A stretch of 64,000 bases of DNA. Source: an uncultured Bacilli bacterium (lineage in GTDB: Bacteria; Bacillota_I; Bacilli_A; RF39; UBA660). The notes beneath the pieces are model-generated. The model saw nothing but the letters and a program-made list of their open reading frames with translations. It was not told the origin of the DNA and made no database searches. The translations under genes and the position numbers were made by a program. Where the stretch lies: positions 186,001 to 250,000 of the forward strand of contig CAKOUW010000001.1 in the NCBI GenBank assembly GCA_934120715.1. The letters run 5' to 3'. Below, piece after piece: positions 9,374-17,841 of the stretch (within the stretch, counting starts at the first letter, position 1; every line of letters begins with the position of its first letter).

Positions 9374-10549
9374 TTGAAAAAAACAGGTGTATTTATAATA
9401 ATTATATTTTTAGTAGTTACTCTTTTATGTATATCTAATAAAAATGATGATGTTAGAAGTAATAAAATTATAAAAGAAAAAAGAGGAGTTTTTGTAAGTT
9501 ATATAGAAATTGGTAGATATTTAAAGAGTAAAGATGTAGATTCTAGTAAAAAAGAAATAGATAAAATAATAAATAATATTAATAATATGGGTTTTAATAT
9601 GATTATTTTACAGATTAGGAGTTTTGCTGATGCTATATACTATTCTGATATATTTCCATGGAGTTATTTGGCCTCAGGGCAAGAGGGAGTTGATCCGGGG
9701 TATGATATATTAGAATATTTTATAGAATGTGCTCATAAAAATAATATTCAATTATATGGATGGATTAATCCATATAGAGTTAGAAGTAATACTGATATTA
9801 GTAGTATAAGTAATAAAAGTCCAGCTTATAAGTATATAGATACGGATACTTTATATGTTAATAATGGAATTTACTTTAATCCATCTAAAAGTGAGGTTGA
9901 AAAATTAGTAGTAGATGGAGTTAGAGAAGTAGTTAGTAAATATGATATAGATGGAATATTATTTGATGATTATTTTTATCCGGATAGTGATATAGATATA
10001 GAAGATTATAATAATTATATAGAGAATAATTCTATTAGTTTGAATGATTATCATTTAATGATTATTAATAATATGATAAAAAAAGTACATGAAGTATGCA
10101 AAAAATATAATAAAAAGTTTGGAGTATCACCAGATGGTAATATAGATAATAATTATAGTAAGATATTTGCTGATGTAAGACAATGGGGTAAGAGTGATGA
10201 GTATGTAGATTTTTTAATGCCTCAGGTATATTATGGCTTTTTTAATGAAGCTAGATCTTTTGTTGATGCAGTTAATGAATGGAGAAAGTTAGTTAGTAGT
10301 GATAAAGTAGAACTTTATTTTGCTTTGGCCTTTTATAAAGTTGGATCTATTGATGTATGGGCTAAGAATGGAAGAGAAGAATGGCTTAATAGTAATAATA
10401 TTATTATGAGAGAAGTAATAATACTTAGAAATATAAAAAAATATAAGGGCTTTGCTTTATTTAGATATGATCATATGTTTAATAGTGAATATTTTACTGA
10501 TAAGACGATGGATGAAATTAAAAATTTGGAGAAAATATTAGATATATAA
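9374..10549 (+). CDS. exported family 10-like glycosyl hydrolase (GHL10/YngK type)
   Basis: A 391-residue cell-surface protein, probably started by TTG at 9374 behind GTGGTGA. An N-terminal hydrophobic anchor (about 4-20) has a cysteine but no proper lipobox. The rest is a TIM-barrel of the GHL10/DUF187 family: RGVFVSYIEIGRYL, NMIILQIRSFADAIYYSDIF, YGWINPYRVR, GILFDDYFYP and DFLMPQVYYGF. These enzymes are predicted to act on wall or surface glycans; the substrate is unknown. Confidence 0.8.
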   Translation: MKKTGVFIIIIFLVVTLLCISNKNDDVRSNKIIKEKRGVFVSYIEIGRYLKSKDVDSSKKEIDKIINNINNMGFNMIILQIRSFADAIYYSDIFPWSYLASGQEGVDPGYDILEYFIECAHKNNIQLYGWINPYRVRSNTDISSISNKSPAYKYIDTDTLYVNNGIYFNPSKSEVEKLVVDGVREVVSKYDIDGILFDDYFYPDSDIDIEDYNNYIENNSISLNDYHLMIINNMIKKVHEVCKKYNKKFGVSPDGNIDNNYSKIFADVRQWGKSDEYVDFLMPQVYYGFFNEARSFVDAVNEWRKLVSSDKVELYFALAFYKVGSIDVWAKNGREEWLNSNNIIMREVIILRNIKKYKGFALFRYDHMFNSEYFTDKTMDEIKNLEKILDI

Positions 10550-10602
10550 AGTGTAAATATATCTAAAATAAAGATAAATATATAAACAAAATAAGTATTT
10601 TT

Positions 10603-10611
10603 TGATATACT
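10603..10611 (+). promoter_or_regulatory. extended -10 promoter of the first prepilin gene
   Basis: TGATATACT (10603-10611) is preceded by the T-run GTATTTTT. The same GTATTTTT-TGATATA arrangement recurs before rnc and at 27682-27695, and a close variant (GTATTATTTTTTTTGATATAAT) before lepA. No good -35 is apparent. Confidence 0.45.
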
Positions 10612-10632
10612 TTATTTAAGGTAGGTGTTGGT

Positions 10633-11265
10633 ATGAAAAATAGTAAGGGCTTTACATTGGTAGAGCTATTAGCTGCTGTTGTTATATTGGGTATTTTAAC
10701 AGCTTTTGCTGTTCCTAGTATTATGAAAGTTATAACAAATAATAGGGATAAAACTTATAGAGAAGATGCCAAAAAGATGGTAACTTTAGCAGAGAGTAGA
10801 ATTAGAAGTGGTAAAATAGTGAATCCTCTAAAGGGGCGATGTTTACTTGTAACCATTAATGGATTAGAAAGTGGTGAATTTAAAAAGGCACCTAATGGTG
10901 GTGAGTATGATAAAGATGAAAGCTTTGTTTTAGTAAAACGAAATGAGGAAAATAATGATAAGGGTATGCCACAATATACTTACTATGTTTATTTGGTAGA
11001 AAAGTATGGTGATAATTATAGAGGAATTGATTTCCAAGAGATAAAAAATGATGCTGATATTAGTAAGAGTTCTGATGGTGGGATAGAGATACAAAATTTT
11101 ACCCGTAGTAATAAGTTTGCAGGTGTTATGATTGGAGAGACCAGTATCTCTGAGCAAAGGATATCCAGTCGTTTAGATGGTTATATAAAACAATATTATT
11201 CTAATTATAATATTGGTGATATTGATGATCGGTGCTTATACAATGATAAAGCCATTATTAGATAA
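10633..11265 (+). CDS. type IV prepilin-like protein (class III signal)
   Basis: 210 residues. The N-terminus MKNSKGFTLVELLAAV is a canonical prepilin leader: cleavage is expected after Gly6, with Phe7 as +1 and Glu11 as the +5 glutamate, followed by a single hydrophobic assembly helix to about residue 30. The rest is a polar extracellular domain with a YYVYLVEKYG strand. It belongs with four other prepilin-like genes and the PilB ATPase in this window. No prepilin peptidase or PilC gene is present here. It may be a structural or minor pilin of a competence-like or adhesion pilus. Confidence 0.85.
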   Translation: MKNSKGFTLVELLAAVVILGILTAFAVPSIMKVITNNRDKTYREDAKKMVTLAESRIRSGKIVNPLKGRCLLVTINGLESGEFKKAPNGGEYDKDESFVLVKRNEENNDKGMPQYTYYVYLVEKYGDNYRGIDFQEIKNDADISKSSDGGIEIQNFTRSNKFAGVMIGETSISEQRISSRLDGYIKQYYSNYNIGDIDDRCLYNDKAIIR

Positions 11266-11296
11266 GGTATTTAATAAGTAAATGGTGGTGATTTTA

Positions 11297-11803
11297 ATGA
11301 TTAAAAATAATAGAGGTTTTACGCTTGTTGAACTATTAGCTACAATTGTTGTGATTGGGGTTATTATACTTATAACTGTACCTAATATGATGGGTATTTT
11401 GAATAAAAATAAGGATTCTAATTATATTAATGATGCTGTAAGAATGAAGTCTTTAGCGGAATATAGATTTAGAACTGAGGATAAGGATAAGATTAAGAGT
11501 GAAGTTTCTTGCATTTCATATACTTTGAAAGAGTTGAATAAAAATCAAAATTTTGATAATACACCAGATAGTGATGATACTAAGTCCAATCAAAAGGCAT
11601 ATGCTGAGAATAAATCATTTGTAGTTGTAAAAAAAGTTGGTGCTGAATATAAATACTATGTATTTCTTACAACTATTGATAGGAGCAAAGAGTATGCTAA
11701 TTTTGATTCTAATTATAATTTGATTACTAGCGGAGATGATGATAGTAAAAATTATAAATTAGTTGAGTTTGATGTTGAGCGCAGCAAAGTATGTCCTGAT
11801 TAA
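11297..11803 (+). CDS. type IV prepilin-like protein
   Basis: 168 residues. The frame opens at 11282, but GGTGG at 11284-11288 selects the ATG at 11297. The leader MIKNNRGFTLVELLATI gives a cut after Gly7 with Glu12 as +5. A hydrophobic helix follows, then a lysine/aspartate-rich globular domain with EYKYYVFLTT. It lies 31 bases after the preceding prepilin gene, probably in the same operon, and is followed by a strong hairpin at 11865-11899. Its C-terminus shares the YKYYV strand with a decayed reading frame further downstream. Confidence 0.85.
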   Translation: MIKNNRGFTLVELLATIVVIGVIILITVPNMMGILNKNKDSNYINDAVRMKSLAEYRFRTEDKDKIKSEVSCISYTLKELNKNQNFDNTPDSDDTKSNQKAYAENKSFVVVKKVGAEYKYYVFLTTIDRSKEYANFDSNYNLITSGDDDSKNYKLVEFDVERSKVCPD

Positions 11804-11864
11804 TATATCTAATGATTTTTTCATCTTATAGGAAAGTTAAAAATTCAAGAATAATGAAAAACTT

Positions 11865-11899
11865 AAAATACCAAGCATGCGAAAACATCTTGGTATTTT
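11865..11899 (+). terminator. hairpin terminator after the prepilin pair
   Basis: A perfect 11-bp stem AAAATACCAAG/CTTGGTATTTT (11865-11875 and 11889-11899) with a 13-base loop. The T-tail is part of the stem, and the symmetric A/T ends would allow action in both directions. Confidence 0.65.
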
Positions 11900-12079
11900 A
11901 AAAAATCAGGATTATTTTTTATATTCGGTTTAGCTAAGAATATATTGGATGTCAGTTTTAATAAAGTATGCTAGATGCTGAAATAGAAGTGTAATTTGCT
12001 TGGAAAATATTATTATCAGGTAGATACATACTTTCCAAGTAGTAATAAATTGTGGTTGTGAAAATGATAGAGACATAAA

Positions 12080-12173
12080 TGCGAATATAAATATTATGTT
12101 TGAAGGATTAAAAATATATTGTCAAATGGAGAATACTCTATCTATGAAGTAGAAATTTTGATCGGTGAATGAC
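12080..12173 (+). pseudogene. possible relict of a prepilin-like gene end
   Basis: One frame carries the coding-like string CEYKYYV, a stop, then RIKNILSNGEYSIYEVEILIGE before another stop. The EYKYYV strand equals one in the adjacent intact prepilin (EYKYYVFLTT), and the spacing to a polar C-terminus is similar. No leader peptide or start can be found upstream in that frame. I infer a decayed third pilin copy; chance in AT-rich sequence cannot be excluded. Confidence 0.25.
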
Positions 12174-12247
12174 CAATGCAAATAAAAATTTAAAATTATT
12201 TTAATTTTTATTCTTTTGTTTTATAATTAAGTATGGAGGTTGATAAT

Positions 12248-13120
12248 GTGCTAACTATTGGTAGCCATGTTGGTTTTAATAAAAGTGAACAATTATTAGG
12301 GAGTTTAAATGAGGCTTTGTCTTATGGTGCCAATACATTTATGTTTTATACAGGGGCTCCTCAAAATACGACTAGATCTGCTATTAATTTGGAATTGAGG
12401 GATAAGGCTCTTGAAATTATGAAGGAGAATAATATTGATTATTCTAAGGTAATAGTTCATGCTCCTTATATTATAAATTTAGCTAATGAGGATCCAGAAA
12501 AGCATAATTTTTCTATTCAATTTTTGAAAGAGGAAGTTAAACGTTGCGAAACATTAGGTGTAAAGTATATGGTTTTGCATCCTGGAAGCCATGTTGGAGC
12601 TGGTATAGATAGAGGAATTGAATTAATAATTGATGGACTTAACAAGATACTTGAAGATAGCAAAGTTATGATATTATTAGAGACTATGGCTGGTAAGGGT
12701 AGTGAAGTAGGTTCTAAGCTAGAAGAGATAAAAAGAATAATCGATGGCATTAATAATAAGGATCTTGTTGGGGTATGTATTGATACGTGTCATTTAAATG
12801 ATGGGGGTTATGATTTAAGCGATTTTGATAAATTTTTAGATATGTTTGATAAAATTATTGGTATAGATAAAATATATTGTGTACATGTTAATGATAGTAA
12901 AAATGAAAAGGGCTCTCATAAAGATAGACATGAAAATATTGGTTTTGGAACGATTGGATTTGATACGTTAATTAATGTTATTTATAATGAAAAATTAAAA
13001 GATGTTCCTAAAATTTTAGAAACACCTTATATAAATAAAGAATATGCTCCTTATAAGTATGAAATTGATATGATTAAAAATAAATCATTTGATGAACATT
13101 GCTTTGATAAATTTAACTAG
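12248..13120 (+). CDS. nfo: endonuclease IV (AP endonuclease)
   Basis: Base-excision-repair AP endonuclease, 290 residues. An ATG at 12233 overlaps the ribosome binding site itself; the GGAGG at 12235-12239 fits the GTG at 12248, giving MLTIGSHVGF like other Nfo proteins. The three-zinc TIM-barrel ligands are visible in HAPYIINLA, VLHPGSHVG, LLETMAGKG, CIDTCHLNDGGYD, VHVNDSK, DRHENIGFG and ILETPY. In B. subtilis nfo (yqfS) neighbours yqfT; here the yqfT-like gene lies just beyond one prepilin gene, so the pair has been split by that gene. Confidence 0.95.
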   Translation: MLTIGSHVGFNKSEQLLGSLNEALSYGANTFMFYTGAPQNTTRSAINLELRDKALEIMKENNIDYSKVIVHAPYIINLANEDPEKHNFSIQFLKEEVKRCETLGVKYMVLHPGSHVGAGIDRGIELIIDGLNKILEDSKVMILLETMAGKGSEVGSKLEEIKRIIDGINNKDLVGVCIDTCHLNDGGYDLSDFDKFLDMFDKIIGIDKIYCVHVNDSKNEKGSHKDRHENIGFGTIGFDTLINVIYNEKLKDVPKILETPYINKEYAPYKYEIDMIKNKSFDEHCFDKFN

Positions 13121-13260
13121 TCTATTGTTGTTTAATGCTTAATGGTTTTTGCTTGTCACTTCATTTATGTAAATTTTTTAATTTTTTTGCTCTTGTTATT
13201 GTCTTTTCCTTTTGGGTGTGATACACTCAGTATATACAAAATAGAAAGAGAGAGTGAATT

Positions 13261-13815
13261 ATGAAAAAATTAAATAAGAAAGGTTTTACTTTGATTGAGT
13301 TACTTGCTGTTATAGTTATTATGGGTATTTTAATGGTTGTAGCAATTCCTGCAGTTACTAGAACTATTAATAATACTAGAAAAGATACTTATTTAAATAC
13401 AGCTAAACAATACGTTAATCAAGTTAAAACATTGTGGGCTGCTGATGGACTTTTATGTACCCTATCTGATGGTAATGCTAAAAATTCTTCAGTAACTGGT
13501 GATGGTACTTATTATGTTGAGACAAATTCAGCGGATGATTTGTTACTTGAAGAGGGAGGGAAGTCTCCATGGAAAAATGATACTAAAGGTTATGTTTCAA
13601 TTGTAAGAGAAAATGGGAAGAATACATATTCTGTTTATTTAGTAGATGAGTCTGAAAATGTTGTTGAGGATTCTTCTACTAATGGTGCTGGTAAAGCTGC
13701 TGCTTTTAACTCTTTAACAAGAACAAATGTTAAAACTGCTGCGGCTGATACTTATAAGAATTTTGGCAAGACGGGTGGCATTAATCCATCTGGCGTGAGG
13801 TGCGATGTTCGATAA
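13261..13815 (+). CDS. type IV prepilin-like protein (major-pilin-like)
   Basis: 184 residues. Leader MKKLNKKGFTLIELLAVI is cut after Gly8, with Glu13 as +5, followed by a typical helix ending in NNTRKDTYLNTAKQYV. This ComGC/PilA-like N-terminal half is the most canonical of the five pilins in the window. The C-terminal domain is rich in Gly, Ser, Thr and Asn and has two cysteines (LLCTL and the terminal GVRCDVR) that could form a disulfide. It is a single-gene unit with its own upstream gap and its own terminator, consistent with a highly expressed major pilin. Confidence 0.88.
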   Translation: MKKLNKKGFTLIELLAVIVIMGILMVVAIPAVTRTINNTRKDTYLNTAKQYVNQVKTLWAADGLLCTLSDGNAKNSSVTGDGTYYVETNSADDLLLEEGGKSPWKNDTKGYVSIVRENGKNTYSVYLVDESENVVEDSSTNGAGKAAAFNSLTRTNVKTAAADTYKNFGKTGGINPSGVRCDVR

Positions 13816-13823
13816 TTAAGTAC

Positions 13824-13860
13824 AAAAACAAGGCTAAGATAGATACTTAGTCTTGTTTTT
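13824..13860 (+). terminator. terminator after the major-pilin-like gene
   Basis: The stem AAAAACAAG/CTTGTTTTT (13824-13832 and 13852-13860) encloses a second TAAG/CTTA stem. It overlaps the end of the convergent yqfT-like gene and can serve both strands. Confidence 0.8.
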
Positions 13861-14088
13861 ATTATATAGGTCAATAATATTATTATATACTTGAGGTCTT
13901 ACTTTGTCCTTTAATAATAAAAATATTTGATCATTTTTATTTAATACTTCATTATAGTATTTTTTAATAAAATCATAAATTATTAATGCTTCATTGTCTG
14001 AAATGGGCATTTTATTTTTTATAGCGAAGTTTTTAATGTCTTCTGTAGTTACAGTATTTATATATTTTTGAATTAGTGCTTTATAAAT
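13834..14088 (-). CDS. DUF2624 (YqfT-like) protein, probable ATT start
   Basis: A small soluble protein of about 84 residues. The pattern IYKALIQKYINTVTTEDI followed by KNKMPISDNEALIIYDFIKK matches the layout of YqfT/DUF2624 (Q-x-x-I-N-x-x-T, then an alternating helix), and its relation to nfo supports this. An ATG at 14118 opens the frame but lacks a ribosome binding site and would add 10 residues not seen in the family. AGAGGTGAT at 14100-14092 is placed for an ATT at 14088; the same string GAGGTGATATT precedes the ATG of rnc in this window. The function of the family is unknown. Confidence 0.55.
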   Translation of the reverse strand: MYKALIQKYINTVTTEDIKNFAIKNKMPISDNEALIIYDFIKKYYNEVLNKNDQIFLLLKDKVRPQVYNNIIDLYNKNKTKYLS

Positions 14089-14160
14089 AATATCACCTCT
14101 ATTAAAAAATATATGCATTAAAAAAATAATTATGAGATAAACTAATTATAGGAGGATATT

Positions 14161-16200
14161 ATGAAGAAGAAGACTAATTATAATAAGGTTATTAATAAGA
14201 GATTTAAGATTATTAGTTTTTGTGTTGCTTTTTTGTTTCTATTTTTATTTGTAAATTTTTTTTATGTTATGATTGTTAAGGGAAAAAGTTATAATAAAAA
14301 ACTTGATAAATTAAATAAAAATTTAGTTAGTTTTTCTAGTGCTCCTAGGGGGAGAATTCTTGATAGAAATTATAATGTTATTGTTGATAATAAGGCTTTG
14401 AAGACAATTGTTTTTAAAAAAGATAAGAAAACAACTACAGATAGTGAATTAATTGATTTAGCTTATTTAGTTTCTTCTCATATTGAGCTTGATGTTTCTA
14501 AATTTACTGATAGAGCTAAACGAGAATTTTATTTAGCTAAGTATCCTGATGTTGGTAAATCAAAGATTAGCGATGATGAAATGGATAAATATATGCAGAG
14601 AAGACTTACTAGTAAAGATTTGTATGAATTAAAGATTGAAAGAATAACTGATTCTGAGATTGAATCTTTTAATGATAGTGATTTGAAAGCTGGTTACTTA
14701 TATTATTTAATGAATAAGGGATATTCATACCAGGAAAAGATTATTAAAAGTGATGCTAGTGATGTAGAATATGCTTATATTAGTGAGAATTTAGATAAAT
14801 TAAGTGGTTTTAATACAAGAATTGATTGGGAGAGGGTTTATCCTTATGGTGATACTTTAAGATCTATTTTAGGTAATGTTTCTTCGCCTGAACAGGGAAT
14901 ACCTAAGGAAGAGAAGGATACTTATTTATCAAAGGGATATTCTTTAAGTGATAGGGTTGGTATTAGTTATTTAGAAAAGCAATATGAAGAATACTTGAAG
15001 GGTGAAAAAGATGTATATGAAATTGTTAACTCTCATGATACTAAGTTAGTAAAGGAAGGTAGTAGAGGTAAAGATATTGTTTTATCGATAGATATTAATT
15101 TGCAGCAAGAAGTAGAAAGAATAATAATTGAACAGATGAATAGGGCTAAAGGGGAAGCTAATACTGAGTATTATGATCATTCTAGTGTTATTATTCAAGA
15201 ACCAAATACGGGTGAGATTTTGGCTATAGCTTCTAAAAAAATAGTAAATGGGAATTTTGTTGATAATATAACTAGTATTTTAACTTCTCCCATTACTCCA
15301 GGCTCTGTTGTTAAGGGTGCTAGTATGCTTGTTGGTTATAATACTGGTGTAATAAAGATAGGAGAATATATATTAGATGAATGTATTAAAGTAAGTGGTG
15401 TAAAAGAAAAATGTTCTTTTAAGACTTTGGGGCGAATTAATGATATTACAGCTTTGGCTAAAAGTAGTAACGTGTATCAATTTAAAACGGCGATTAGAGT
15501 AAATGGACAGGAGTATTTTAGAGGAATGAAGCTTAATTTTAATCAAGAGGCATTTGATAAATATAGGAATATGTATCATTCGTTTGGTTTGGGGGTTAAA
15601 ACAGGAATAGATTTGCCTATAGAGAGTTTAGGGTATACATCTAAGGATGTTAATTCTGGTAATTTATTAGATTTTGTTATGGGACAATATGAAACTTATA
15701 CACCTATACAGCTTTCACAATATGTAAATACTATTGCTAACGGGGGGAAAAGGCTGGTTCCTCATTTATTAAAAGAAGTTCATAATTCAACTAATGATGA
15801 TAGTATAGGCGATGTTTATTTGAATGTTGAACCTAAGGTATTAAACACTATTGATACTACTGATGAGTATTTAAACAGAGTTAAGGAAGGTTTTTATGCT
15901 GTTATGCATAGTAATGGTGGATATGGAACTAGCTATATTAATAGAAGTTTTGAGGCGGCTGGAAAGACTGGAACTTCTCAAAGTTTTATAGATACTAATA
16001 ATGATGGGGTAATTGATACTGAAACTATAACATCATCATTTGTTGGATATTTACCAGCTAATAATCCTAAAATGTCAATTATGGTTACTTCACCTAATTC
16101 CTCTAGACCAAACAGTTATAATGATTTTGCTAGCTATGTAACTTTAAGAATTACTAAGGAAGTTACAAATAAGTATGTTGAAATGTATGGACTTTGCTAA
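14161..16200 (+). CDS. pbpA: class B penicillin-binding protein (PBP2 transpeptidase)
   Basis: A 679-residue D,D-transpeptidase for wall synthesis. A basic cytoplasmic tail, one membrane helix (about 17-40), then the dimerisation region starting with SSAPRGRILDRNYNVI, and a C-terminal transpeptidase domain. All catalytic motifs are present: SxxK at Ser382-Lys385 (PGSVVKG), SxN at Ser435-Asn437 and KTG at 602-604. No PASTA repeats. Its position near nfo/yqfT and before rpmG recalls B. subtilis pbpA (elongation PBP2A), but a division PBP2B role cannot be excluded. GGAGG precedes the ATG. Confidence 0.85.
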   Translation: MKKKTNYNKVINKRFKIISFCVAFLFLFLFVNFFYVMIVKGKSYNKKLDKLNKNLVSFSSAPRGRILDRNYNVIVDNKALKTIVFKKDKKTTTDSELIDLAYLVSSHIELDVSKFTDRAKREFYLAKYPDVGKSKISDDEMDKYMQRRLTSKDLYELKIERITDSEIESFNDSDLKAGYLYYLMNKGYSYQEKIIKSDASDVEYAYISENLDKLSGFNTRIDWERVYPYGDTLRSILGNVSSPEQGIPKEEKDTYLSKGYSLSDRVGISYLEKQYEEYLKGEKDVYEIVNSHDTKLVKEGSRGKDIVLSIDINLQQEVERIIIEQMNRAKGEANTEYYDHSSVIIQEPNTGEILAIASKKIVNGNFVDNITSILTSPITPGSVVKGASMLVGYNTGVIKIGEYILDECIKVSGVKEKCSFKTLGRINDITALAKSSNVYQFKTAIRVNGQEYFRGMKLNFNQEAFDKYRNMYHSFGLGVKTGIDLPIESLGYTSKDVNSGNLLDFVMGQYETYTPIQLSQYVNTIANGGKRLVPHLLKEVHNSTNDDSIGDVYLNVEPKVLNTIDTTDEYLNRVKEGFYAVMHSNGGYGTSYINRSFEAAGKTGTSQSFIDTNNDGVIDTETITSSFVGYLPANNPKMSIMVTSPNSSRPNSYNDFASYVTLRITKEVTNKYVEMYGLC

Positions 16201-16226
16201 ATATTTTAATATTTATATACTTAGAT

Positions 16227-16247
16227 AGAAGATAAATCTTCTTTTTT
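16227..16247 (+). terminator. terminator after the penicillin-binding protein gene
   Basis: A 7-bp stem AGAAGAT/ATCTTCT (16227-16233 and 16236-16242) with a tight loop is followed by a T-run. Confidence 0.8.
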
Positions 16248-16269
16248 GTTTTAATTGGTTAAAAAAACT

Positions 16270-16298
16270 TTGCAATTAATATAAAAATCTGGTATAAT
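16270..16298 (+). promoter_or_regulatory. sigma-A promoter of rpmG-efp
   Basis: TTGCAA (16270-16275), a 17-base spacer and TATAAT (16293-16298) with an extended TGG before it. This is the best -35/-10 pair in the window and lies 26 bases before the rpmG start. Confidence 0.8.
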
Positions 16299-16324
16299 AC
16301 CGATAGACGTAAGGAGGGATATAG

Positions 16325-16486
16325 ATGGCAAAAGTAGGAAATAGACAAAATAAGACGTTAAAATGTAGTGAATGTGATGAAAAGAACTATAGAACTGATA
16401 GAAACGTTAAAAAGACTGATCGTCTTGAAATAAATAAGTTCTGCCCTAGATGTAGAAAGCATACAGTTCATAAGGAAGAAAAATAG
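16325..16486 (+). CDS. rpmG: 50S ribosomal protein L33 (zinc-binding form)
   Basis: A 53-residue ribosomal protein beginning [17 protein letters not shown]. Cys14, Cys17, Cys40 and Cys43 form the CxxC...CxxC zinc knuckle of the C+ L33 paralogue; NYRTDRN and FCPRC are family hallmarks. AAGGAGG precedes the ATG, and a strong promoter lies upstream. In many Firmicutes a zinc-free L33 copy is made under zinc limitation; only this zinc form is seen in the window. The efp gene begins 14 bases after its stop, so the two are co-transcribed. Confidence 0.95.
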   Translation: MAKVGNRQNKTLKCSECDEKNYRTDRNVKKTDRLEINKFCPRCRKHTVHKEEK

Positions 16487-16500
16487 AAGGAGTCTGAAAG

Positions 16501-17058
16501 ATGATTAGTACTAATGATTTAAAAAATGGTATCACTATTGAAGTTGATGGTGCTATTTATGTTGTTATGGATACACAGCATGTTAAACCAGGAAAGGGTG
16601 CAGCTATTGTAAAAGCAAAGCTTAAGAATCTTAGAACTGGTGCTATATTTGAAAAAACTTTTAATGCTGGAGTTAAGGTAGCAACTGCTAGAATTGAAAA
16701 ACAATTAATGCAATATTTATATTCTATGAATGATACTTATTATTTTATGAATATGGATACATATGAGCAGTTAGAACTTTCTAAGGAAACTGTTGGGGAT
16801 GGAGCAAAATACTTAATAGAAAACTTAGGAGTTTATATAACTATGTTTGAAGGAGAAGTTTTGGGTATTGACTTACCAGACAAGGTTGAACTTGTTATTA
16901 CTCATACTGAAGCAGCTGTTAAGGGTAATACTACTAATAATGCTTTAAAAGATGCTGAATGTGAGACTGGACTTGTTGTTCGTGTGCCTTTATTTGTTAA
17001 TGAAGGTGAAAAAATCATAGTTTCAACTAGTGATGGTAAATACGTATCAAGGGCTTAA
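16501..17058 (+). CDS. efp: translation elongation factor P
   Basis: A 185-residue, three-domain tRNA-mimicking factor that rescues ribosomes stalled at polyproline. The tip loop HVKPGKGAAIVKAKLKN places Lys32 at the position modified in other bacteria. The C-terminal OB domain ends in GEKIIVSTSDGKYVSRA. No modifying enzyme (EpmA-type or YmfI-type) is evident in the window. It is co-transcribed with rpmG. Confidence 0.95.
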   Translation: MISTNDLKNGITIEVDGAIYVVMDTQHVKPGKGAAIVKAKLKNLRTGAIFEKTFNAGVKVATARIEKQLMQYLYSMNDTYYFMNMDTYEQLELSKETVGDGAKYLIENLGVYITMFEGEVLGIDLPDKVELVITHTEAAVKGNTTNNALKDAECETGLVVRVPLFVNEGEKIIVSTSDGKYVSRA

Positions 17059-17076
17059 TTTTTACGGAGGGGTTCG

Positions 17077-17733
17077 ATGAAAAAAGAGTTTTGTGATAAG
17101 AATAAGTATATACTAAAATATAAGGTTACTAATGGCGAATTAGTTATATTTTATGCTGATGGTACCAAAAAGAGAGAGCCATATTCTATAGATAAAGAGA
17201 AGGAAATTTTAGCTACAGAAAAAAGACAGTTAGGTTATGTTGTTCAGGATGAAAAAGTACAAAAATATAAAGCAGTGAGTTGTAAATGTAAAATAGGAAT
17301 GTCTATTATTGCTTCTTTAATTTATATAGGCATTTTGTGTGCTTCTTTTAATATTCCATCTTTAATTATTGCTTCTGTATTCTTATATCTTGCAGGTAGA
17401 AATATTATAAAACATGTTGATGTTTATAAAAATATTAGAACCATTGAAAAATATAAAATGTTTTTAAAGAATGAGGACATTATCAATGATGCTGTAGAGG
17501 CTAAAGCAAAAACTTCTAGCAGAAGTAGACAGAATGGCATTAGAAAAGTTAATGCTAATACGATCGATAATTATAGTTATGGTGATGTTACTGAAATTTT
17601 GAGTGAAACAGACTGTAAAAGAAGTGAATATGGTGATACAGAAATGTTTGTGAATAAAGCTAGTGCTGCACTAGAATGTCGCAAAAAGAAGTTTGAAAAA
17701 GCAAAAGTAAAAGTTAAAAGTTTATTTAGATAG
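17077..17733 (+). CDS. hypothetical membrane protein
   Basis: 218 residues, not recognised. A polar N-terminal region (1-70, beta-rich, with YADGTKKREPYSIDKEKEIL), two adjacent membrane helices (about 73-91 and 93-108) and a charged cytoplasmic C-terminal part with scattered cysteines. The two helices form a hairpin, leaving both ends on the same side. It follows efp by 18 bases behind a good ribosome binding site and is closed by a terminator, so it is probably the last gene of rpmG-efp-orf. Confidence 0.6.
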   Translation: MKKEFCDKNKYILKYKVTNGELVIFYADGTKKREPYSIDKEKEILATEKRQLGYVVQDEKVQKYKAVSCKCKIGMSIIASLIYIGILCASFNIPSLIIASVFLYLAGRNIIKHVDVYKNIRTIEKYKMFLKNEDIINDAVEAKAKTSSRSRQNGIRKVNANTIDNYSYGDVTEILSETDCKRSEYGDTEMFVNKASAALECRKKKFEKAKVKVKSLFR

Positions 17734-17764
17734 TTAAATTGTTAAAAATTTGACTATTTTTTTT
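17731..17764 (+). terminator. terminator of the rpmG-efp unit
   Basis: A 10-bp stem TAGTTAAATT/AATTTGACTA (17731-17740 and 17747-17756, one wobble pair) starts at the stop codon and is followed by T8. Confidence 0.8.
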
Positions 17765-17841
17765 ATTTGTTTTTGTTCTTTGATGGACTTATTTTAAGTT
17801 ATTTGGTACAATTATCTTGTTAAGATTGGAGTAGATAATGT

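Larger units (their letters stand above)
11804..12247 (+). other. 444-bp gap between prepilin gene and nfo with a decayed reading frame
   Basis: The gap holds one strong hairpin near its left end. The rest carries no intact gene. A frame interrupted by stops between about 12080 and 12175 reads CEYKYYV, stop, RIKNILSNGEYSIYEVEILIGE, stop, which resembles the end of the neighbouring prepilins. A promoter-like TTTTATAATTAAG lies just before nfo at about 12219. Confidence 0.5.

Noticed and set aside
11900..12230. Shared repeat between this gap and 46.6 kb (both contain a TTTGCTTG-nAAAAT string)
   Set aside because: The similarity is under 20 bases of AT-rich sequence and does not extend on either side.
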